Assembly (NCBI GenBank): GCA_009773735.1
Contig: WSYG01000019.1
Span: 1-32,347 of the forward strand
DNA from: Erysipelotrichaceae bacterium
Lineage (GTDB): Bacteria > Bacillota_I > Bacilli_A > Erysipelotrichales > Erysipelotrichaceae
Direction: 5' to 3'
Length of the DNA stretch: 32,347 nt
The notes under the pieces are model-generated. The model was not told the DNA's origin. It worked only from the letters and a program-made list of their open reading frames with translations, and made no database searches. Of the stretch, positions 16,883-25,039 are shown piece after piece; position 1 is the stretch's first letter; each line of letters opens with the position of its first letter. A program made the translations under genes and the position numbers.

Positions 16883-16918
16883 AGAGTAAATCTCCTAGTG
16901 TGTATTTTAACATAAAAA

Positions 16919-16947
16919 AACTTCCTCTTATATTAAGTGAGGAAGTT
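16919..16947 (-). terminator. Terminator of the two-component operon
   Basis: AACTTCCTC / GAGGAAGTT 9-bp stem, followed by TTTTTTT on the minus strand. The loop contains the histidine-kinase stop codon. Confidence 0.9.
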
Positions 16948-18055
16948 CCACTTCGAAGATGGTTCCTTCATCAGGTTTACTGATCGTATTGATCAAGCCT
17001 GAATGACGTTGAATGATGTTGAGGACCAAGGAAAGACCTAAACCTAATCCTTCCTTATCTGATCCTTCGACTCGATAGAAAGGTTCAAAGATATGGTGCA
17101 TATCTTCTTCTGAGATGCCTTTACCAGTATCTGCGATCGTAACTTTTGTTCCATGTTTGAAACATTCCAGTTTAATATAAACACGACCTTCTGGATGATT
17201 GTATTTAATACCATTCTCGATCAAGTTATAAAATGCTCGATATAGTAAGACTTGATTGCCTTTACTTGATGGGCATTCTGATAATTGCTGATCTAAACGA
17301 ATGTTGTGTTGTTTGGCGTAAGGTTGAATATCAGTGATTACATCCAGTAAGATTTCATCCATCATAATGGTATCATCGATCGACGCTGTGGTTAAGACAC
17401 TGCTATCCAGTAATGTTTCAATGACCGCATTCATCTTTTGTAAGCTTTGATGAATGATGGCGATGGTTTCTTGATAGTCATTGATATTTTTGCCTTCTAA
17501 GTGATTTAAGACATCGATGTGAGCTTTCATGACAGCTAAAGGAGTCTTAAGTTCATGGGCTACTGATACATTAAAATGTTTCTGAGCACTTAATGCCCCA
17601 TCTAACTTACTAAGCATTTCATTGTAGGTTTGAGATAGGGTTTGAACTTCATCACTGCTTGAACTTAGTTCTGCTTGTTTTCCAGCTTTGACTTGTTTGG
17701 TGAGATCTTTGATGGGTCGATTGAAATGCGCAACGATCAAATAAGCGATCCCTATTAGCATCAACATCGCTACGACAGTAATGATGGCTGTATTGATAAC
17801 GAGATTGGTTTTAAATGAATCGACATCGACGGTGATGATGATCCCGCTTTTATTGTCACTTGTATTATCTTTGATTGCTGAATAATCAAAATCGTTTTGG
17901 ATGGCTTCTTGTTGGTCTTTACGCGTCATTTCATCATGATAGAGACCAACTAAGGTCTTGGTTGCGAAATCAACACTCATCAAGTAGAAAACGCCACAGG
18001 TGAAGATGGCGAATGCTAAAGCGATAAAGGTTTTGGTTTGTATTGATTTTTTCAT
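16928..18055 (-). CDS. Sensor histidine kinase, HAMP type (375 aa)
   Basis: Membrane sensor with two transmembrane helices (about 8-27 and 87-109) and a 60-residue outside segment (28-86). A HAMP linker (about 110-160) is followed by the HisKA dimer helix with phosphorylated H167 in VAHELKTP, N-box N277/N281, G1 DTGKG (309-313) and G2 GLGLGLSL (336-343). All catalytic elements are intact. It starts 12 bp after the response regulator. The outer domain is too small and generic to name a signal; the co-encoded tiny membrane protein may take part in sensing. Confidence 0.93.
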   Translation of the reverse strand: MKKSIQTKTFIALAFAIFTCGVFYLMSVDFATKTLVGLYHDEMTRKDQQEAIQNDFDYSAIKDNTSDNKSGIIITVDVDSFKTNLVINTAIITVVAMLMLIGIAYLIVAHFNRPIKDLTKQVKAGKQAELSSSSDEVQTLSQTYNEMLSKLDGALSAQKHFNVSVAHELKTPLAVMKAHIDVLNHLEGKNINDYQETIAIIHQSLQKMNAVIETLLDSSVLTTASIDDTIMMDEILLDVITDIQPYAKQHNIRLDQQLSECPSSKGNQVLLYRAFYNLIENGIKYNHPEGRVYIKLECFKHGTKVTIADTGKGISEEDMHHIFEPFYRVEGSDKEGLGLGLSLVLNIIQRHSGLINTISKPDEGTIFEVELPHLI

Positions 18056-18067
18056 GGGTGAGGGGTG

Positions 18068-18739
18068 TTAGGAGTTGAATCGATAACCTACGCCTTTAAC
18101 GGTTTGTATAACATCGTCACGATGTGTCGTTTCCTGTATTTTCTTACGCAACGCGTAAATATGAACGCGCATTGCTTCGCTGAAGGGATCGGCTTCATCA
18201 TTCCAGCATTTCTCTAAGAGTTCTTCTGAACTGATGATACGATCCCTATTTGAAACGAGATAGGTAAATATCGTATATTCCTTAAGCGTTAAAATCATTA
18301 ACTTATCCTTATAAGTAATCTGATGTAGATTGAGATCAAATCTGAAATCATTCAAGGTCAAGATGTTGGGCTGCGATATGAAATCACGTCTCAACAAGGC
18401 TCTGATCCTGGCTTTTAGCTCCTGGAAGTCAAAAGGTTTGGTCAGATAATCGTTGGCCCCTAAATCTAGTCCTTCTATTCTTTGCTCAATGGAACGGTTG
18501 GCACTGACGATGATGATCTTAACAGATTCGTTTAAAGCACGAACTTGTTTAAGTACTTCGATCCCATTTAGTTTAGGGAGATTGATATCAAGGACGATTA
18601 AATCATAGGTATTGATCTCACACAGCTCAACGGCTTCTAAGCCATCTTTTGCGGTATCGATCGCATACCCGTCTTGTTTCAAACCCTTCACATAGGCATT
18701 TAGAAGTTGTGTTTCATCTTCAATCAGTAATAATCGCAT
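18068..18739 (-). CDS. OmpR-family response regulator (223 aa)
   Basis: Receiver domain with acidic pocket E7/D8, phospho-acceptor D51, switch S79 and K101, joined to a C-terminal winged-helix DNA-binding domain (about 125-220) of the OmpR/PhoB type. The start at 18739 is preferred over 13 extra upstream codons because AGGAAGG sits directly before it and the first strand then begins normally (MRLLLIEDE). Partner of the histidine kinase. Paired direct repeats in front of the operon (19016-19033) suit autoregulation. Confidence 0.93.
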   Translation of the reverse strand: MRLLLIEDETQLLNAYVKGLKQDGYAIDTAKDGLEAVELCEINTYDLIVLDINLPKLNGIEVLKQVRALNESVKIIIVSANRSIEQRIEGLDLGANDYLTKPFDFQELKARIRALLRRDFISQPNILTLNDFRFDLNLHQITYKDKLMILTLKEYTIFTYLVSNRDRIISSEELLEKCWNDEADPFSEAMRVHIYALRKKIQETTHRDDVIQTVKGVGYRFNS

Positions 18740-18746
18740 AGCCTTC

Positions 18747-18977
18747 CTAGTTCTTTTTGATTTTACGGTTAAGCGCAAAACCTACAATGATGAGTCCTAA
18801 CGTTGAGCCAATGACGGAGACAGTGACCATACTGGTATCTTGTGGTGCTTTTGGGCCGCCAGTCATATAGTAGATCCCATCTTCATAAACTCCATCAGCT
18901 GGTGCAACTGCATGTACGCCAAGCCCCATGGTGGCCAATAAGATAAGACTGAATAAGAAACCTGTGATCTTTTTCAT
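18747..18977 (-). CDS. Tiny membrane-anchored exported protein (76 aa)
   Basis: Not recognised. It begins with a clear signal peptide (1-24, MKK then a hydrophobic stretch, cleavage likely near HA-VA). About 25 outside residues follow that are rich in Gly, Tyr and acidic residues (about 26-50), then one transmembrane helix (51-70) and a basic cytoplasmic end. A strong AAGGAGG site heads the operon, so it should be made in greater amounts than the regulator and kinase 8 bp downstream. A sensor accessory role or a stress-induced output are both possible. Confidence 0.75.
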   Translation of the reverse strand: MKKITGFLFSLILLATMGLGVHAVAPADGVYEDGIYYMTGGPKAPQDTSMVTVSVIGSTLGLIIVGFALNRKIKKN

Positions 18978-19004
18978 AATGTTACCTCCTTATGGCACAA
19001 CTAT

Positions 19005-19037
19005 ATCATAGCGTATATTAAGTTAGTATTAAGTCAA
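19005..19037 (-). promoter_or_regulatory. Regulatory region of the two-component operon with direct repeats
   Basis: Minus strand CTTAATA occurs twice with an 11-bp period (19033-19027 and 19022-19016), upstream of a -10 TATGAT (19010-19005). An OmpR-type regulator bound there would cover the -35 position, where no consensus hexamer is found at 17 bp. Confidence 0.5.
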
Positions 19038-19115
19038 AACGAACATAAAATTTTACTTATTCATCTTGTTTAGAGGTTATTTTGTTTCATATGTTTATGA
19101 TAAACAATGAGCTAT

Positions 19116-19150
19116 AAAAAACCTCTTGATACTTTTTTGTAGTAAGAGGT
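19116..19150 (-). terminator. Terminator of htpG
   Basis: ACCTCTT / AAGAGGT arms with an imperfect inner stem, followed by TTTTTT on the minus strand, just after the htpG stop. Confidence 0.8.
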
Positions 19151-19167
19151 CTGTTCATATTTAGGTT

Positions 19168-21060
19168 TTATTTTGAGGCATCAATCATCAATTGTGCTAA
19201 TTGATTAGAGAATCTAACCGGATCTTCTAAGGTAAAGCCTTCAATAAGCAATGCTTGACTATAAAGCAACTCTGCATAATCTTTTACTTTATCAGGTGAT
19301 ATTTTACTAAGTGCACTGATCAAAGGATGATCAGAGTTGAGTTCTAGGATACGTTTGGCTTTTAAGCCAGGAGCCCCTTCAGGCATCTGTGAGAGGATCT
19401 TTTCCATCTCTAAGCTTAAGCCTTCATCGGATACCAAACACACTGGATGGGTCTTTAAACGGCTACTTAAGCGAACATCACTGACTTGATCTTTAAGGGC
19501 TTCTTTCAAGGATTCTAATAAAGGTTTATTGGCTTCTGCTTTATCAAGCAGAGCTTTCTTTTCTTCATCAGAGCCAATGTTTAATTCACCTTGGTTGATG
19601 GCTTTAAAAGGTTTTTCTTTATAAGTCCCAAAGACTTGTAGGATAAATTCATCCACATCATCAACCAGATATAAGATTTCAAAGCCTTTTTCTTTGACCC
19701 ATTCTGTTTGAGGTAAAGCATCACATTTCGCTAAACTGTCACCACACACATAATAGATTTCTTTCTGATCTTCTTTCATTCTTTCAACATATTCTTCTAG
19801 TGATACCATCTTTAGTTCTTTTGAAGAACCAAACAGAATCAAATCTTCTAGTAGTTCTTTATTGGCACCATATTGAGCATAAGCCCCATATTTGATCTGT
19901 AAACCAAAGTTCTTATAGAAAGCCTCATACTTCTCACGATCTGTTTTAAGCATGCCTAAGAGCTCGCCTTTGATCTTCTTCTCAAGACGAGATGCGATGG
20001 CTTTGAGCTGACGATCATGTTGAAGCATTTCTCGGGAAATATTAAGCGATAAGTCAGGTGAGTCTACCAAACCTCTAACAAACCTAAAGGCATCCGGCAA
20101 CAAATCTTTCGCATGATCCAAAATAAACACACCACGGCTGTAAAGCTGTAATCCAGCTTGATAATCTTGCGTATAGAAAGCCTGTGGAACATGAGACGGG
20201 ATAAACAACATCGCATCAAAACTCAACGCCCCTTCTAGATTGGTATGTATGACTTTTGAGGGAGCTTGGTAATCGTTGAATTTATCTTGATAGAAACTGT
20301 TGTAGTCTTCATCTTTGATGTCATTCTTATTTCTTTTCCATAAAGGAATCATCGAGTTTAAAGTGATTTCGACGTCTTTTGATCCGGTAACTTCACCTTT
20401 ATCGTCATAGTCTTTTTGTGTTTCCGTCATCTTAATGGGATAACGGATATAGTCAGAGTATTTCTTAATGAGACTCTTGATGTGATAGTTTTCTAAGTAA
20501 ATACTGTAGTGTTCACCTTCATCATCTGCTTTAAGATGAAGTTTAACCGTGGTTCCAATAGGTTGTTTATCGATGACTTCGATTCGATAACCATCTTCGC
20601 CTTCAGATTCGAATTTAACACTATCGCCACCTTTGGCGCTTTGTGAGATGACTTCTACTTTATCCGTAACCATAAAGGCTGAATAAAAACCTACCCCAAA
20701 TTGTCCGATGATGTCGATTTCACTTTGTTGGTCTTCTTCATTAAGACCTTTCTTAAAGGTATTGGAACCTGATTTTGCGATGACACCTAAGTTATCTTCG
20801 ATTTCAGCTTGAGTCATCCCAATGCCATTGTCACGAATGATCAGGGTACGAGCCTTCTCATCAATTTCTAAAGTGATCTGTAACTTGGTTCTATCGATAT
20901 CGACTTCATTGTGTAAAGAGGCATGATAAATCTTATCCAAGGCATCTGAGGCATTGGAGATCAATTCACGTAGGAAAATTTCCTTGTGCGTGTAGATTGA
21001 ATGGATCATTAGATCCAGCAGTCTTTTTGTTTCTGCCTTATATTGTTTCTTCTGGGCCAT
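19168..21060 (-). CDS. htpG: Chaperone HtpG (Hsp90 family, 630 aa)
   Basis: ATP-dependent cytoplasmic chaperone. The N-terminal GHKL nucleotide site is intact: LRELISNASDALDK (30-43, with E32 and N36), DNGIGMT (77-83) and GQFGVGFYSAF (119-129). Middle and C-terminal dimerisation domains follow, and the length is typical for HtpG. AAGGAG precedes the ATG. The promoter and a CIRCE element in the leader mean it is very probably repressed by HrcA. In Bacillus subtilis, htpG is not in the HrcA regulon, so this control differs from that model. Confidence 0.97.
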   Translation of the reverse strand: MAQKKQYKAETKRLLDLMIHSIYTHKEIFLRELISNASDALDKIYHASLHNEVDIDRTKLQITLEIDEKARTLIIRDNGIGMTQAEIEDNLGVIAKSGSNTFKKGLNEEDQQSEIDIIGQFGVGFYSAFMVTDKVEVISQSAKGGDSVKFESEGEDGYRIEVIDKQPIGTTVKLHLKADDEGEHYSIYLENYHIKSLIKKYSDYIRYPIKMTETQKDYDDKGEVTGSKDVEITLNSMIPLWKRNKNDIKDEDYNSFYQDKFNDYQAPSKVIHTNLEGALSFDAMLFIPSHVPQAFYTQDYQAGLQLYSRGVFILDHAKDLLPDAFRFVRGLVDSPDLSLNISREMLQHDRQLKAIASRLEKKIKGELLGMLKTDREKYEAFYKNFGLQIKYGAYAQYGANKELLEDLILFGSSKELKMVSLEEYVERMKEDQKEIYYVCGDSLAKCDALPQTEWVKEKGFEILYLVDDVDEFILQVFGTYKEKPFKAINQGELNIGSDEEKKALLDKAEANKPLLESLKEALKDQVSDVRLSSRLKTHPVCLVSDEGLSLEMEKILSQMPEGAPGLKAKRILELNSDHPLISALSKISPDKVKDYAELLYSQALLIEGFTLEDPVRFSNQLAQLMIDASK

Positions 21061-21072
21061 GTGGTTCTCCTT

Positions 21073-21099
21073 TTAGCACTTCGCTTATATGAGTGCTAA
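21073..21099. promoter_or_regulatory. CIRCE operator (HrcA site)
   Basis: TTAGCACTT (21073-21081), 9-bp spacer, GAGTGCTAA (21091-21099). This is the CIRCE consensus TTAGCACTC-N9-GAGTGCTAA with one changed base in the gene-proximal arm. It covers the predicted transcription start of htpG (near 21096). Confidence 0.9.
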
Positions 21100-21102
21100 T
21101 TT

Positions 21103-21130
21103 ATTGTAGCATACCTATCTTAAAATTCAA
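21103..21130 (-). promoter_or_regulatory. Promoter of htpG
   Basis: TTGAAT (21130-21125), 16-bp spacer, extended -10 TGCTACAAT (hexamer 21108-21103) on the minus strand. An extra GAGTGCTTG half-site resembling a CIRCE arm overlaps the -35. Confidence 0.75.
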
Positions 21131-21190
21131 GCACTCAAAGCACTGCTTGTTTGATTTTATATCAAGAATTTATAAGTTCTATAGCATTGT

Positions 21191-22114
21191 TTATGGGGTT
21201 ACTTCTAAATGATGAATACTGTCTACGGTCACATTGATCATTGATTTTGATGTCACGGTATTCAATACAAACACATTAGGTGCTTCGCTGGTAACTGTTA
21301 TCTCACCTCTTCGTTCATCTTTTGAGATGTTGACTGTGATGGGTTTCATTTCCCCAACAAACATCTCGAGCTTAGAAACAGCCATGACCGCAAATGAATC
21401 ATGAATTTGAATCCCTTCTAGATTTTCTTTATGTTTATTCTTTTCAGTGTAAAAATCAATGAGATCGATGAAGATCTTTTGTGTTGGATTAGGAGTCTTA
21501 ACTTTCTTAAGAATATCTTTAGATGTGATAAGAGTGGATCTTGTGATGTCTAGTCCTGCCATCGTTAAAGGCAAATTAGAATTTAACACGATGTTTAAGG
21601 CTTCCGGATCACTATAGGCATTGAATTCAGCAAAGCGAGTGATGTTGCCTACGGATAAAGAACCTCCCATAAAACTGATGGCTTTGATATTTGGTAACAA
21701 TTCAGGATGATTTTGGATCACATGAGCCACATTGGTCAATGGACCTGTCGCAATGATTGTCACAGGTTCTATGGTTTCACCCAAAAGTTTGACATACATC
21801 GCAGAAGCCAACATCACATGTTTTTCAGCGTCTAGGTCAATTTTCAATGTCCCAAAATCCTTAAGCGATCTAACCTCACGGCTATGTAGGATCTTGTTGA
21901 TCATCGGATAAGCAGACCCTTTTGAGATGGGCACTTTTATATTCAACACTTTTGCGATAGATCTGGTATTACGATACGTCTCTTCTATGGGTCCATTCCC
22001 ATATACACAAGCAATACCTAAGAGTTGCAAATTCGGTTGATCTATGGTCAACAGGATCGCTAAAGCATCATCAATTCCTGTATCGACATCCAATATTACT
22101 GGAATTTTCGTCAT
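21191..22114 (-). CDS. Nucleoside hydrolase, IunH family (307 aa)
   Basis: Calcium-dependent N-ribohydrolase that splits ribonucleosides into base and ribose for salvage. The N-terminal DVDTGIDD motif (9-16) supplies the metal-binding aspartates. TGPLTNVA near 115-122 and a conserved FMGGS stretch also fit. Full length. Whether it prefers purines or pyrimidines cannot be told. GGAGG precedes the ATG. It lies upstream of htpG on the same strand, but htpG has its own promoter; only a weak hairpin (21128-21149) separates them. Confidence 0.9.
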   Translation of the reverse strand: MTKIPVILDVDTGIDDALAILLTIDQPNLQLLGIACVYGNGPIEETYRNTRSIAKVLNIKVPISKGSAYPMINKILHSREVRSLKDFGTLKIDLDAEKHVMLASAMYVKLLGETIEPVTIIATGPLTNVAHVIQNHPELLPNIKAISFMGGSLSVGNITRFAEFNAYSDPEALNIVLNSNLPLTMAGLDITRSTLITSKDILKKVKTPNPTQKIFIDLIDFYTEKNKHKENLEGIQIHDSFAVMAVSKLEMFVGEMKPITVNISKDERRGEITVTSEAPNVFVLNTVTSKSMINVTVDSIHHLEVTP

Positions 22115-22238
22115 TATTATCCTCCTTCAAGGAAACATGCTATACATTCAGTTTAACCCTTTATATAATGAATGCGGGAAGTGTTTTCATTTTAGTTAAA
22201 AACAGAGCTTCAGGAACCCTGTAAAAAATGAGATAAAA

Positions 22239-22347
22239 ACCGCATGAACTCATGCTTTGATAAGGACTTTTGGGTGTTGGGCACACCTAGTCCTATGCAC
22301 TTCGATAGTTTACACAAAGACTGCAATCCGTGTTATAATCATGCGGT
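22239..22347. repeat. Inverted-repeat-bounded structured segment before the helicase gene
   Basis: ACCGCATGA (22239-22247) is perfectly complementary to TCATGCGGT (22339-22347). Its core can also pair locally with TCATGC at 22250-22255. Between them is a two-step hairpin: AGGACT (22263-22268) with AGTCCT (22289-22294), and GGTGT (22273-22277) with ACACC (22283-22287) around TGGGC. It may be a paired operator or a folded RNA; no known riboswitch was recognised. Confidence 0.5.
22332..22339 (+). promoter_or_regulatory. Extended -10 promoter of the DEAD-box helicase
   Basis: TATAAT (22334-22339) preceded by TG at 22331-22332 with one base between, an extended -10. A TTTACA lies 19 bp upstream. 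The predicted start is near 22346-22348. Confidence 0.65.
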
Positions 22348-22365
22348 ATGTCAGCACAGAAATGA
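22348..22365 (+). CDS. Possible five-codon upstream ORF (MSAQK)
   Basis: ATG at 22348 lies at or within two bases of the predicted transcription start and reads five codons to TGA (22363-22365). The stop is six bases before the helicase ATG, which itself has no proper Shine-Dalgarno sequence. If translated, it would be a leaderless mini-ORF feeding ribosomes into the helicase gene. Confidence 0.3.
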   Translation: MSAQK

Positions 22366-22371
22366 GAAAAA

Positions 22372-24042
22372 ATGAAATTTAATGAATTAAGCATAAGCAG
22401 TGAAGCACTAAAAGCCATTGACGAGATGGGCTACGAAGATTGTACCTATATCCAGGAGAAAACAATTCCCTTGATATTGGAAGGCAAGGATATCATTGGA
22501 CAAAGTCAAACCGGAACCGGTAAGACAGCGGCTTATGGCATCCCGTTGATTGAGAATCTTCAAAAGCTCGAAAGACGGATCCCTCAGGTATTGATCCTAA
22601 CCCCAACCCGTGAGTTAACCTTACAGGTCACCAACGAACTCAGAAAGTTCGCTAAATATAAAGAAGGCATACGCATAGTCTCCATCTACGGTGGAGAACC
22701 CATCAGTTCACAGATTCGCGATCTAAAAGGTGGAGCCGACATCATTGTTGGGACCCCTGGACGAGTCATGGATCATATGGAACGCAAAACCTTGCGTTTC
22801 AGTGACTTAAAAGCATTCGTCCTAGACGAAGCTGATGAGATGCTGAAGCTTGGCTTTAAAGAAGACATCGAAGAGATCTTAAAATCTTTACCGTCAGAAA
22901 AACAATTCTTATTGTTTTCCGCCACGATGCCTCGTGAAATCCTAAACATCACGGATGAATACCTGAATCATCCAATCCACATCAAGACCGCTCAAAAAGA
23001 AATGACCGTCAACTTGATTCAACAAGTCGCCTATGAAGTCAGCCAAGGCTCAAAAGCCGATACACTGGTTCAGCTGCTTGAATTCTACAGACCAGATTCT
23101 TGTATGGTCTTCTGTAATACAAAGAAGATGGTCGATGATATCGCCGCTCTACTGGGCTCAAAAGGCTACAACAGTGCTGCCATCCACGGTGATCTCAAAC
23201 AAGAAATGCGTACGATCGTTATGGATCGCTTCAAAGCCAAGAAGTTAAACATCTTGGTATGTACCGATGTCGCTGCCCGCGGGATCGATGTTGATGATTT
23301 GGATATCGTTGTGAATTATGATGTTCCTCAAGAACTTGAATACTATGTTCATCGTATCGGTCGTACAGGCCGTGCTGGTAAAGAAGGTCTATCTGTTACT
23401 TTGATCACACCGCGCCAACGCAACGTACTGACCATATTAGAAAGACTAACAAAAGCCAGTATCGCTAAGAAGAATTTACCTTCCTTAGCTGAAATCCAAG
23501 CAGTACGCTTTACCCATTTGACTCAAGACGTCATGAAGTCTCTACAGAAAAATGACATACCTGTAGAAATAAAAGCATTGACCGAGAAGTTGATGGATGG
23601 AGGTCTATCCCCAATTGAATTGGCCCATGCGTTATTGTTTAAACTGGTAGGTAATGATATCTTCACTGAAATCAAAGAACCCATCAATACGACCAAACGT
23701 GCTAAACGTGTTGCGACAGCCACTGTCCAAATGGATGTTGGACGCAAACACAATGTTGCCCCTGCTCATATCGTATCTGCAATTGCTGAATCAACTGGCA
23801 TTTCTGGACAAGATATCGGTAAGATCCGCATCTCTGAAAACAATACAACAGTGGAAGTTCCTCTGGAATTCCTAGAAGATGTATTGCGCATCATGAATGA
23901 AGGAACGATCAAAGGCTATAAGATCAAAGCCTTTGAATTAAAGAATCCAGCTATGGAACCTAAACGCCGTTATGCGAATGACAGTCATGGATCCTATCCG
24001 AATAAACACAGCTTTAAAACAAGACATGGAAAAACCGAGTAA
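22372..24042 (+). CDS. deaD: DEAD-box RNA helicase with DbpA-type RNA-binding domain (556 aa)
   Basis: ATP-dependent RNA unwinding, with roles in ribosome assembly, mRNA decay or cold adaptation. Q-motif Q28, Walker A SQTGTGKT (45-52), PTREL (78-82), DEAD (152-155), SAT and HRIGRTGRAGKEG are all present. After the two RecA domains comes a linker and, near residues 455-525, a DbpA/CsdA-type RNA-binding fold, then a short basic tail. This architecture matches DeaD/CsdA and CshA-like proteins better than DbpA itself, as the linker is long. Ribosome site weak (GAGAAAAA). Confidence 0.93.
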   Translation: MKFNELSISSEALKAIDEMGYEDCTYIQEKTIPLILEGKDIIGQSQTGTGKTAAYGIPLIENLQKLERRIPQVLILTPTRELTLQVTNELRKFAKYKEGIRIVSIYGGEPISSQIRDLKGGADIIVGTPGRVMDHMERKTLRFSDLKAFVLDEADEMLKLGFKEDIEEILKSLPSEKQFLLFSATMPREILNITDEYLNHPIHIKTAQKEMTVNLIQQVAYEVSQGSKADTLVQLLEFYRPDSCMVFCNTKKMVDDIAALLGSKGYNSAAIHGDLKQEMRTIVMDRFKAKKLNILVCTDVAARGIDVDDLDIVVNYDVPQELEYYVHRIGRTGRAGKEGLSVTLITPRQRNVLTILERLTKASIAKKNLPSLAEIQAVRFTHLTQDVMKSLQKNDIPVEIKALTEKLMDGGLSPIELAHALLFKLVGNDIFTEIKEPINTTKRAKRVATATVQMDVGRKHNVAPAHIVSAIAESTGISGQDIGKIRISENNTTVEVPLEFLEDVLRIMNEGTIKGYKIKAFELKNPAMEPKRRYANDSHGSYPNKHSFKTRHGKTE

Positions 24043-24059
24043 CAAACTCGGTTTTTTTT
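24031..24059 (+). terminator. Terminator of the DEAD-box helicase gene
   Basis: AAAACCGAGT / ACTCGGTTTT 10-bp stem with an AACAA loop and a run of eight T. The helicase stop codon lies in the hairpin. Confidence 0.92.
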
Positions 24060-24081
24060 GTATATCATACACCTCATATAA

Positions 24082-24101
24082 AAAGCCACTGATGTGGCTT
24101 T
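24082..24101 (-). terminator. Terminator of the DegV gene
   Basis: AAAGCCAC / GTGGCTTT stem with a TGAT loop and TTTTTATA on the minus strand, just after the degV stop. Confidence 0.88.
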
Positions 24102-24110
24102 AAGAATCAA

Positions 24111-24965
24111 TTAGGCTTTTAGAACAGGTTGAACACCAAACGCAAAACCTGTGTGTGCAGCAACTCCTGCAGGTAAGACAATGAATTCAAATTCATATCC
24201 AGGATCTTTTTCATTTAGATAAGCTTTGAAGGCTTCGGCACGATCCGCAGATTCACAGTTAGGTAAATAGATCTTGTGGGTCTTTGGCGAATTGCCGCGC
24301 GCTTTCATATCTTCTACAATGGCTTGGAATAGTTTAACATCGGTTCTTGCGGTATCGAGTTTTTCGATGGCAGGAACTTCATGATCGATCTTCAATAGTA
24401 ATTTAATTTTTAATAGAGTTCCCAGTAATGCAGTAGCGCCTTTAACACGACCACCATGGATCAGTTGTTCAAGGTTATCAGGCAAGATGTAGGTTCTGGA
24501 ATCTTTGGCGATGATATTGACGATATGAACGATTTCTTCAACGCTCTTGCCTTCATCTGCCATTCTCTTGGCGACGATGACTGCGTGTTTACATGGTCCA
24601 CAAATCGAAAAGGTATCGATAATACTGGTCATGCTTTCAACTTCTGCATTGATTGCACCTAAACGGAAAGTTTGATATGTCCCAGAAAGAACGGATGACA
24701 GCGAAACAACGATCACATGATCATAACCTTCAGCTTTTAAACGATGAAAAAGATCTTCGACAAAGCCTACATTAGGTTGAGAGGTTTTGATGTCTCTTTT
24801 AGCCCTAAGGGCTTCTACGATATCCTTTGGTTGAAGTGTAATTAGATCCTGAAATTCTGTTCCGTCAATTATGACCTGCAAAGGGGCTACGAATATACCT
24901 AGTTCTTCAGCTTGCTTAGGTGTAATGCTGGTCCCCGAATCTGTTACGATCGCGATTTTACTCAT
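24111..24965 (-). CDS. DegV-family fatty-acid-binding protein (284 aa)
   Basis: Members bind one fatty acid and, as FakB, present it to the kinase FakA for phosphorylation and entry into phospholipid synthesis. Family marks are TDSGTSIT near the N-terminus (8-15), the VSLSSVLSGTYQ loop near 82-93 and the GGRVKGA segment near 167-173. Full length. AAGGAG precedes the ATG. It has a strong promoter of its own, so it is largely independent of proC upstream. No fakA lies in the window. Confidence 0.9.
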   Translation of the reverse strand: MSKIAIVTDSGTSITPKQAEELGIFVAPLQVIIDGTEFQDLITLQPKDIVEALRAKRDIKTSQPNVGFVEDLFHRLKAEGYDHVIVVSLSSVLSGTYQTFRLGAINAEVESMTSIIDTFSICGPCKHAVIVAKRMADEGKSVEEIVHIVNIIAKDSRTYILPDNLEQLIHGGRVKGATALLGTLLKIKLLLKIDHEVPAIEKLDTARTDVKLFQAIVEDMKARGNSPKTHKIYLPNCESADRAEAFKAYLNEKDPGYEFEFIVLPAGVAAHTGFAFGVQPVLKA

Positions 24966-24989
24966 GTGTTCTCCTTGGTTTGTGAGTCT

Positions 24990-25018
24990 ATCATAAAGAA
25001 ATGAAGGTTAAATGTCAA
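24990..25018 (-). promoter_or_regulatory. Promoter of the DegV gene
   Basis: Perfect TTGACA (25018-25013), 17-bp spacer, TATGAT (24995-24990) on the minus strand, with a leader of about 18 nt that includes AAGGAG. Confidence 0.8.
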
Positions 25019-25039
25019 ACATTACTCTTTTCTAACAAG

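Noticed and set aside
21128-21149. Terminator between the nucleoside hydrolase and htpG
   Set aside because: Only 6 bp of stem with a 10-nt loop and a poor T-tract (AATTTT); partial read-through is likely.
22233-22255. GCATGAGTTCATGC plus T-run as a firm minus-strand terminator
   Set aside because: Usable stem is only 5 bp and no gene ends there; kept only as part of the structured-segment finding.
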